DNA from: an uncultured Clostridia bacterium
GTDB lineage: Bacteria > Bacillota_A > Clostridia > Christensenellales > CAG-138
Assembly (NCBI GenBank): GCA_947302865.1
Contig: CAMYWS010000020.1
Location: 1-12,109 of the forward strand
Direction of reading: 5' to 3'
Length of the DNA: 12,109 nt
This document shows, in pieces, positions 6,962 to 12,109 of this stretch (positions are counted from its first letter, which is position 1; every line of letters starts with the position of its first letter). The notes beneath the pieces were generated by a model. That model saw nothing but the letters and a program-made list of their open reading frames with translations. It did not search any database and was not told the origin of the DNA. A program made the position numbers and the translations under genes.

Positions 6962-6992
6962 GCGCGCGGGCAGTTAGCCGCGCGCCGTTTTT
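6962..6992 (+). terminator. Rho-independent terminator after the amidase-like gene
   Basis: The arms GCGCGCGG (6962-6969) and CCGCGCGC (6978-6985) pair perfectly around an 8-base loop and are followed by CG and five T (6988-6992). It separates the amidase-like gene from the sigma factor gene, which therefore needs its own promoter. Confidence 0.85.
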
Positions 6993-7070
6993 CCGGAATC
7001 AGGAAGCGCATTGATCAAAAAACGCGGCAAATCGCCGCAACCGAAACCGTCTCTTTCCGGTATTATATGT

Positions 7071-7076
7071 GAGGAG
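7071..7076 (+). promoter_or_regulatory. Ribosome binding site that sets the GTG start of the sigma factor
   Basis: GAGGAG, 9 bases before the GTG at 7086. The frame is open from an ATG at 7011, and another ATG lies at 7098, but neither has such a site at a workable distance. Confidence 0.75.
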
Positions 7077-7085
7077 CAAAAAAAC

Positions 7086-7598
7086 GTGGAACAAAGCATG
7101 CGAATCGAAAGCAGCGAACCCGTCAACAACAACCTCGACGCACTCTTTGAACTGTACGGCGACATGATCTACCGTCTTGCGCTGGTACGGACCAAGAGTG
7201 TGGCCGACGCGGAAGACGTCGTGCAGGAGGTGTTCTTGCGGTGCCTTAAGAACAACCCCGTTTTCCAGAGCGCGGAGCATCAGAAGGCCTGGCTCATCAA
7301 GGTCACGCTCAACTGCTCGAAAACGCTTCTGGGAAGCGCGTTCCGGCGGCACAGCGCGCCGGAGGACGCCATGGGCGAGCTTTCAAGCGAGGACGAAACG
7401 CCCGATTCTACCGTGTACGACGCGGTTTTGAAGCTCCCGGAAAAATACCGTACGGCGATCCATCTGTACTACTACGAGGATTATTCCGTAAAGGAGATCG
7501 CGACCGTGATGCGCGCGACCGAATCGACCGTAAAATCGTGGCTGCACCGTGCAAGAGGAATGCTGAAAGAGATGCTTGGAGGAGACTATGAAGTTTAA
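7086..7598 (+). CDS. ECF-type RNA polymerase sigma factor
   Basis: The 170-residue, two-domain sigma-70 family protein directs RNA polymerase to a small regulon, usually under control of a membrane anti-sigma factor. Region 2 spans about residues 17-85 and contains ELYGDMIYRLAL and the strongly conserved DAEDVVQEVFLRCL (41-54). An acidic linker (93-108, EDAMGELSSEDET) follows. Region 4 spans about 110-160, with LPEKYRTAIHLYYYEDYSVKEI and the DNA-reading helix ATESTVKSWLHRARGML. Region 3 is absent, as expected for ECF factors. The GTG start is chosen because of the GAGGAG site. The gene overlaps the next by 11 bases, indicating coupled translation with its presumed anti-sigma partner. No convincing sigma-A promoter lies between the upstream terminator and this gene, so self-activation is possible. 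The stimulus and regulon are unknown. Confidence 0.93.
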   Translation: MEQSMRIESSEPVNNNLDALFELYGDMIYRLALVRTKSVADAEDVVQEVFLRCLKNNPVFQSAEHQKAWLIKVTLNCSKTLLGSAFRRHSAPEDAMGELSSEDETPDSTVYDAVLKLPEKYRTAIHLYYYEDYSVKEIATVMRATESTVKSWLHRARGMLKEMLGGDYEV

Positions 7599-9696
7599 GG
7601 ACGCGTACCGAAACAAAAACGACGCTATCCGCGTGCGGGAGGACTTGCTTGACGAGATCAGGGTGAAGCGGGTCGAACGGCTGCGCAGCGAACGGGAGAA
7701 GAGCAGCAGACGAAGGCCGTGGCTGGTCGCGATCCCCGCGGTCGCAGCGACGGCCGCGGCATGCATCGCGATCGTCGTCGGCATTAATACATCAAATACA
7801 AAGAACGCCCAACGCTCGGAGCAGATAACAGCCGACGCAAGCTACACATTGACGGCGGAAACCGCGGTTTTGGCAGGAGCGCCCGGACAAAACGCGTCGT
7901 TTGCCGTCGGATCCTATGAACAGCTCGGCGAGGTCATGCAGGCACGCAGATCAAAAATCAGAGGCGGCATGTATTCTGTGGGCGGAGGAATGATGGATGT
8001 AGATGAAGCGGCTGCAGAAGCGCCGATGGAGGCAATGCCGGAAGAAGCGCCCGCTCCGATGCCGGACGCCGTGATAACGGCAAACGGCGTGCAGGGCGTG
8101 TCGGACGACGGTTCGGCAAAGAACTACTCCGGCACGAACAATCAGGTCGAAGGCGTCGACGAGGCGGACATCGTCAAGACGGACGGTACATGGATCTATG
8201 CGCTGAACCTGTCAAAACGCAAGGTGTTTATCCTTTCTGCGGACGGCGCGGATACGAAGATCGTCGGCACGATCAAGCTGAAATCGCCTTCGGAAAAGGA
8301 CAGCTACTGGCGCGAATACAGCGAGATGATGCTGTACGGCGACCGCCTGTATCTTTTGGGCACGCACAGCGACTGGAGCGAAAACGTCAGCGACGAGGAC
8401 CGTACCTTCACCTTCGCGGAGACGTACGATCTCGGCGACCGCACCGAGCCGAAACGGATCGTGTCGCACCGGCTGCAGGGCAACTACCGCACCGCGCGGC
8501 TCGTGGACGGCATGCTGGTGATCGTTTCGGATTACCGCATCTGGTACTGGCGCGCGATCGACGAAATGCCTGTCAGCACTTACTGCCCGAAAGTCGTCAC
8601 GAACGATGAGACCGTCACACTCTTGCCCGACGATATCTACGTCAACCCGGATTCCGATGAAAACGGCTTTACGCTCGTCACGACGATCGACGCCGCGGAC
8701 GGAACCGAGCTCGACTCGCATAAGGCAGTGCTCGGCGGCTGCACCAACGTATACTGCAGCGGCGCGGACCTTCTGATCGCGTCCGACGAATGGAACAGCG
8801 AACAGAGCGACGAGCAGACTGCCGATGACGGCAGACATTTTGTGAAGATCGTTTCCGGCTCGCACACGAATCTGTTCCGCTTCTCGATCGAGGGCGGCAA
8901 TATCGAGGCGAAGGCAAGCGCGAAGCTGAACGGAACGCTTCTGAACCAGTTCAGCATGGATGCGTACAACGGATATTACCGGTTTGTCGTGACCCGCTCC
9001 GACAGCGAACAGACCATCTGGACGGACGGAATCGACACCTATGAGTGGAACAGCAGCAGCGACTGCGCGCTGTATGTGTTCGACGGCGAATTCAATACGG
9101 TCGGGCAGATCACGGATCTTGCGAAGGATGAGCGCGTGCAGTCCGTACGGTTCATGGGCGACACGGCGTACTTCGTGACGTTCCGGCAGGTCGATCCTCT
9201 GTTCTCGGTCGATCTCTCCGATCCATATAATCCCTCGATCCTGTCGACGCTCAAGATCCCCGGATTCTCTGCGTATCTGCATCCGTTCGGCGACGGAAAG
9301 CTTTTGGGTATCGGCTACGACGCGGACGAGGAGCACGGATGGACGGAAAACGTAAAGCTTTCCATGTTCGATATCTCCGATCGCGCAAACGTCACGGAGG
9401 CGTTCAAGCTATCCGTCAAAGACGTGAATTATACATCGGTACAGTATAATCACAAGATCGTGTTTGTCGACGTCAACACCCAAACGGTTGCGTTCCCGGC
9501 GGACAACGAATACCATGTGTTCCGCGTCGAGGGCGATTCATTCCGTGAGGTCGGAACGATCGGGACCGGCGATTCCTGGTACGACGGTGCGCGCGGGCTG
9601 TTTGTGGGCGACGCGTTCTACGTGATCGGTACGGACGCGGTCACGGTACTGTCGTTCGAAACGATGGAGAAGCTGCAGACGGTCAAGCTGAAGTAA
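7588..9696 (+). CDS. Membrane-anchored beta-propeller protein, likely anti-sigma partner of the ECF factor
   Basis: This 702-residue protein has a charged cytoplasmic N terminus (about 1-44, ending RRRPW) and one membrane helix (about 45-66, rich in Ala/Val/Ile). A low-complexity linker follows (about 126-160), rich in Met, Ala, Pro and Glu. The large outer domain (about 180-702) opens with YSGTNNQVEGVDEADIVKTD, the hallmark of the Beta_propel family (PF09826). Repeated blade-like strands follow, such as DRLYLLGTHSDW, DGMLVIVSDYR and GDAFYVIGTDAV. No zinc anti-sigma (HxxxCxxC) motif is present, so if the short cytoplasmic part binds the sigma factor it does so differently. The ATG at 7588 sits 5 bases after GGAGG (7578-7582), inside the sigma gene, with an 11-base overlap. 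The anti-sigma role is inferred from operon position and topology. The ligand of the propeller is unknown. Confidence 0.87.
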   Translation: MKFKDAYRNKNDAIRVREDLLDEIRVKRVERLRSEREKSSRRRPWLVAIPAVAATAAACIAIVVGINTSNTKNAQRSEQITADASYTLTAETAVLAGAPGQNASFAVGSYEQLGEVMQARRSKIRGGMYSVGGGMMDVDEAAAEAPMEAMPEEAPAPMPDAVITANGVQGVSDDGSAKNYSGTNNQVEGVDEADIVKTDGTWIYALNLSKRKVFILSADGADTKIVGTIKLKSPSEKDSYWREYSEMMLYGDRLYLLGTHSDWSENVSDEDRTFTFAETYDLGDRTEPKRIVSHRLQGNYRTARLVDGMLVIVSDYRIWYWRAIDEMPVSTYCPKVVTNDETVTLLPDDIYVNPDSDENGFTLVTTIDAADGTELDSHKAVLGGCTNVYCSGADLLIASDEWNSEQSDEQTADDGRHFVKIVSGSHTNLFRFSIEGGNIEAKASAKLNGTLLNQFSMDAYNGYYRFVVTRSDSEQTIWTDGIDTYEWNSSSDCALYVFDGEFNTVGQITDLAKDERVQSVRFMGDTAYFVTFRQVDPLFSVDLSDPYNPSILSTLKIPGFSAYLHPFGDGKLLGIGYDADEEHGWTENVKLSMFDISDRANVTEAFKLSVKDVNYTSVQYNHKIVFVDVNTQTVAFPADNEYHVFRVEGDSFREVGTIGTGDSWYDGARGLFVGDAFYVIGTDAVTVLSFETMEKLQTVKLK

Positions 9697-9710
9697 GGAC
9701 ATACAAAAGA

Positions 9711-9737
9711 AAGCCGCGGGACGTCCCGCGGCTTTTT
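9711..9737. terminator. Bidirectional rho-independent terminator between the beta-propeller and MATE genes
   Basis: AGCCGCGGG (9712-9720) and CCCGCGGCT (9725-9733) pair perfectly around ACGT and are followed on the + side by five T (9733-9737). On the - side the A-rich AAAAGAAA supplies the T-rich tail. It serves the two converging operons that end at 9696 and 9749. Confidence 0.93.
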
Positions 9738-9748
9738 CATATGTATGA

Positions 9749-11083
9749 TCAGTATTCGAACCGTCTGCGCTTGATCGCCATGAACAGGAAGGAGAGCACG
9801 GTCGCCATCAGCTCCGCAACGACGATCGCACACCAAAGTCCCGTTGTTCCGAACAGCAGCGGCAGAAGAAGGATCGAGGCAAGCTCGAACACGAGCGTCC
9901 GCAGAAAGGAGATGATCGCGGAGGTCACGCCGTCATTCAGCGCGGTAAAGAAGCCCGAGCCGAAGATCGCAAAGCCCATGAAGAAGAATGACAGCCCGAA
10001 GATACGAAAGCCGGATTCGGTAAGCTGCATGAGCGCAGCGTCGTAGCCGACGAACAGCAGCGCGAGCGGTTTCGCGAGCGCTTCCGCCGCCGCAACCATC
10101 AGAACACCGCCGCAGAGGAGCAGAACAAGGCTCTTTTTCAGCAGATTCGAAAGCTCCGGATGGTTCTTTGCACCGAAATGAAAGCCGATGACCGGCGCGG
10201 TGCCGACCGAGTAGCCGATGAACACGCCGGAAAAGATCATGCTCACATACATCATGACTCCGTACGCGGCAACGCCGTTTTCACCGGCGTATTTCAGCAG
10301 CTGCACGTTCATGACCATGCCGACGACGCTCATCGCCGCGCTGTTGACAAGCTCGGAAACGCCGTTTGTCGTCGCCTTCCAGAGCGCTCTGCCGTCGAAG
10401 CGTGTTTTTCCGAGCCGCAGGATGCTGCCGTTTTTCTGGAAGAAATAGATCAGCGGAACGCCGCCGCCAACGAGCTGTCCGAGCGCGGTCGCGATCGCCG
10501 CGCCGGAAAGCTTCAGCTCCTGCGGGAGCAGCGTTACAAGCACACAATCGCCGATCATGTTGGTGACACCGCCTGCGACGATCACCCAAAAGCCGAGATT
10601 CGGCTTTTCCGCCGCGACGAAGAAGCTCTGAAACAGCAGCTGCAGAACGAAGAACGGCATCGCCGCGATCACGATCCTGCCGTAGATCACGCTGTTTTCG
10701 AGAAGCGTATCGGTCGCGCCCAAAAACGCAGCGATCGGACGCAGAAAAACAATGCCGAGAACCGAAAACAGAATGCCGAGCAAAAAAGATGTGTAAACGA
10801 ACAGAGAGAAATACCGGTTCGCGCGTTCGGGATCGCCTTCGCCGAAGGTCTTTGAGACCAGCGCCGTGCCGCCCGTACCGAGCATGAACCCGACGGTCGA
10901 AACGATCATGATGAACGGCATGATGAAGTTGACCGCGGCGAACGGTTCCTTGCCGGCGAAATTGGAAACAAAATACCCGTCGACCACGCCGTAGATCGAG
11001 GTAAAGATCATCATGGCGATGGACGGCAGGGTAAATCGCAGCAGTTTCCGGTAAGTGAAATGGTCGGAAAGCTTAATGCTCAT
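9749..11083 (-). CDS. MATE family efflux transporter
   Basis: A 444-residue integral membrane transporter of the multidrug and toxic compound extrusion family, expected to have 12 helices in two pseudo-symmetric halves and to export organic cations or drugs using a Na+ or H+ gradient. Family features include LPSIAMMIFTSIYGVVDGYFVSNFAG near the N terminus, the N-half GFMLGTGGTALVSKTFGEGD, PNLGFWVIVAGGVTNMIGDC after helix 5, and the C-half GVAAYGVMMYVSMIFSGVFIGYSVGTAPVIGFHFGAK. The pattern is nearest the MepA/DinF-type bacterial branch; no substrate can be inferred. The start MSIKLSDHF overlaps the end of the kinase-like gene by 11 bases and lacks a clear ribosome binding site. The open frame continues nine codons upstream to a TTG. 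It is co-transcribed with the kinase-like gene and stops at the shared terminator. Confidence 0.95.
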   Translation of the reverse strand: MSIKLSDHFTYRKLLRFTLPSIAMMIFTSIYGVVDGYFVSNFAGKEPFAAVNFIMPFIMIVSTVGFMLGTGGTALVSKTFGEGDPERANRYFSLFVYTSFLLGILFSVLGIVFLRPIAAFLGATDTLLENSVIYGRIVIAAMPFFVLQLLFQSFFVAAEKPNLGFWVIVAGGVTNMIGDCVLVTLLPQELKLSGAAIATALGQLVGGGVPLIYFFQKNGSILRLGKTRFDGRALWKATTNGVSELVNSAAMSVVGMVMNVQLLKYAGENGVAAYGVMMYVSMIFSGVFIGYSVGTAPVIGFHFGAKNHPELSNLLKKSLVLLLCGGVLMVAAAEALAKPLALLFVGYDAALMQLTESGFRIFGLSFFFMGFAIFGSGFFTALNDGVTSAIISFLRTLVFELASILLLPLLFGTTGLWCAIVVAELMATVLSFLFMAIKRRRFEY

Positions 11084-11699
11084 TTTGCGATTCGAACCAC
11101 TTCTCCGCAAAGGCGGCGACGGCGGCGGAAAGCGCCTTCATGTCCCAGTCGCCGGTGTTGACGGTGAGATGGTAGCTCTGGCAATGCCCCCATTCGCTGC
11201 CGGTTAAGAATTCGCGGGTGCGGGCGCGCGCCTTGTCGATCTCCTTCATCTTGCGGATGAGCTCGCGGTCGGTGAGCTTTTCATCCTCCCGCGCGCGTGC
11301 GCGGCATCGGGCGATCTTCGCTTCCCGGTCGGCACAGACGAAGATGCTGAACGGATGACGGTCCTTCAGGATCGCGTCGGCGTTTCTGCCGATGATGACG
11401 CAGTCCTTACCGAGCGCGGCGATCCCCTCGATGACCTTTTTCTGCTGCACGAGAAGGTCGATCTTGCTCGCGTTCATGTAGGCGACCGAGTGCATCGTGC
11501 CGCCGAAGGACACCGGGAAGTCCTGCCAACCGTGATTGTCCAGCGTGCTCTCGACGAAGTTCGGGTCGAGCCCGCTCTTTTGCGCGATCGCGGAAATGAT
11601 TTCGCTGTCGTAGTAGTCGAAGCCCAGAATGTCGGCGACACGCTTTCCGAGCTCGCGTCCGCCGGAACCGAATTCGCGGCTTACGGTGATGATCCTCAT
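11073..11699 (-). CDS. Cytidylate kinase-like family protein
   Basis: The 208-residue protein of the cytidylate kinase-like P-loop family (PF13189 type) opens with IITVSREFGSGGRELGKRVA. This is the family's variant phosphate-binding loop, in which GSGG-R replaces the usual GSGKS/T. Next come DYYDSEII (28-35), which resembles the cytidylate kinase D-x-x-E-I substrate region, and VIIGRNADAIL (101-111), the core strand plus Arg. A lid-like charged helix follows (RCRARAREDEKLTDRELIRKM, about 131-151) and then EIDKARARTREFLTG (153-167). Members are common in Clostridia, and their actual substrate is not established; the true Cmk usually lies elsewhere. The ATG at 11699 has AGGAGA 5 bases before it. 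The last 11 bases overlap the MATE gene, an unexplained but probably real coupling. Confidence 0.9.
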   Translation of the reverse strand: MRIITVSREFGSGGRELGKRVADILGFDYYDSEIISAIAQKSGLDPNFVESTLDNHGWQDFPVSFGGTMHSVAYMNASKIDLLVQQKKVIEGIAALGKDCVIIGRNADAILKDRHPFSIFVCADREAKIARCRARAREDEKLTDRELIRKMKEIDKARARTREFLTGSEWGHCQSYHLTVNTGDWDMKALSAAVAAFAEKWFESQNEH

Positions 11700-11704
11700 G
11701 CTGA

Positions 11705-11712
11705 TCTCCTTT
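11705..11712 (-). promoter_or_regulatory. Ribosome binding site of the cytidylate kinase-like gene
   Basis: AAAGGAGA on the - strand, 5 bases before the ATG at 11699. It selects this start over the upstream extension of the open frame, which would run through the promoter. Confidence 0.8.
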
Positions 11713-11757
11713 CCGGAACGGCCGTATTTCGCGGCGTCCGCCGGATCGTATATAAAA

Positions 11758-11786
11758 AATATAGTACAATTTGCGCAAAATGTCAA
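11758..11786 (-). promoter_or_regulatory. Sigma-A type promoter of the kinase-like/MATE operon
   Basis: On the - strand a consensus -35 TTGACA (11786-11781), a 17-base spacer and a -10 TATATT (11763-11758) are present. Transcription would start near 11751, giving a leader of about 50 bases. It lies back to back with the uridine kinase promoter. Confidence 0.85.
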
Positions 11787-11825
11787 TCGGATCGGCACAA
11801 ATCAACACGGGACGGGGAAAGACTC

Positions 11826-11854
11826 TTGCAAGCGGGCGCTGTTTGCGGTACAAT
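11826..11854 (+). promoter_or_regulatory. Sigma-A type promoter of the uridine kinase gene
   Basis: A -35 TTGCAA (11826-11831), a 17-base spacer and a -10 TACAAT (11849-11854). Transcription would start near 11861, about 26 bases before the ATG, with GGAGGGGG (11871-11878) as ribosome binding site. Confidence 0.8.
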
Positions 11855-11886
11855 AAGAACAGGATTTTTCGGAGGGGGACGCATTT

Positions 11887-12109
11887 ATGATCATTGTGGG
11901 TATCTGCGGCGCATCGGGCAGCGGCAAGAGCACGCTGGCAAAGAGGATTCAGGACAGCCTTTCGTGCAGCTGCGTCATCATCGGACAGGACTGCTACTAC
12001 AAGAGCTTTCCGGAGCTGCCGTTTGAAGAGCGCGTGCACATCAATTACGACGAGCCGAACATCTTCGACTACGACGAGATCATCCGCGATCTCGACACGC
12101 TCGAAAGCG
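11887..12109 (+). CDS. udk: Uridine kinase, N-terminal 74 residues (3' end outside window)
   Basis: The visible part of a family usually about 200-210 residues long. Uridine kinase phosphorylates uridine and cytidine to UMP and CMP in pyrimidine salvage. The Walker A loop GASGSGKST (8-16) directly follows the first strand MIIVGIC. The substrate region carries the family's DCYYKS (D at about residue 35), followed by the NYDEPNIFDYDEIIRDL stretch that matches the usual N-(F/Y)-D-x-P-x-x-(F/L)-D. Its own promoter and a GGAGGGGG site lie upstream. It is transcribed divergently from the cytidylate kinase-like/MATE operon. The motif pattern distinguishes it from phosphoribulokinase reasonably well, though the C-terminal half is unseen. 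Confidence 0.9.
   Translation, partial: MIIVGICGASGSGKSTLAKRIQDSLSCSCVIIGQDCYYKSFPELPFEERVHINYDEPNIFDYDEIIRDLDTLES

Noticed and set aside
7024..7038. A 5-bp hairpin GCGGC-AAATC-GCCGC before the sigma gene.
   Set aside because: Too short and without a T run; not convincing as terminator or riboswitch in such GC-rich DNA.
7061..7066. TATTAT as a sigma-A -10 for the sigma factor gene.
   Set aside because: No -35 lies at 16-18 bases, and the implied start would fall at or inside the ribosome binding site.
8212..9336. A 374-codon antisense frame under the beta-propeller gene.
   Set aside because: Same shadow effect; low-complexity charged translation with no recognisable family, and the + strand gene is well supported.
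1..12109. Search by eye for CRISPR repeats, transposase genes, integrase or att-like direct repeats, tRNA genes and toxin-antitoxin pairs.
   Set aside because: None seen; all stretches are explained by the listed genes and short intergenic regions.

Overview
The window looks like chromosomal DNA from a GC-rich (high-50s % by eye), probably endospore-forming Firmicute, most likely an uncultured gut-type Clostridia lineage. The evidence is the tail of a Ger(x)C spore germination protein at the left edge, AGGAGG-type ribosome binding sites, vegetative-type promoters, and Clostridia-like families throughout. I see no phage genes, insertion sequences, CRISPR repeats, tRNA or rRNA. No gene-free stretch exceeds about 190 bases.

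Layout. (1) Bases 1-841, + strand: end of a gerC-type gene and a 56-residue two-helix membrane protein, closed by a terminator shared with the facing gene. (2) 886-1554, - strand: a GntR/FCD-family regulator with its own promoter. (3) 1662-5873, - strand: a compact four-gene unit running zinc-dependent phospholipase C-like protein, SLOG/YpsA-like protein, unknown polytopic membrane protein, class A penicillin-binding protein. Two of its junctions are GTGA/ATGA overlaps. (4) 6024-6947, + strand: a membrane-anchored protein with an amidase_3-like domain that has lost three of the four expected catalytic residues. (5) 7086-9696, + strand: an ECF sigma factor overlapping a one-helix membrane protein with an extracellular beta-propeller, a likely sigma/anti-sigma pair. 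(6) 9749-11699, - strand: a cytidylate kinase-like protein overlapping a MATE transporter. (7) 11887 to the right edge, + strand: a uridine kinase, cut by the window.

How they may work together. Much of the window concerns the cell envelope: peptidoglycan synthesis (PBP), a putative peptidoglycan-binding pseudo-amidase, an envelope-sensing sigma system, a phospholipase-like protein, a transporter and germination proteins. The two nucleoside/nucleotide kinases at the right edge are divergently transcribed from back-to-back promoters. The items most worth following are the degenerate amidase, the ECF/beta-propeller pair, and the phospholipase-SLOG-membrane-PBP operon. No clearly new defence or mobile system is visible.
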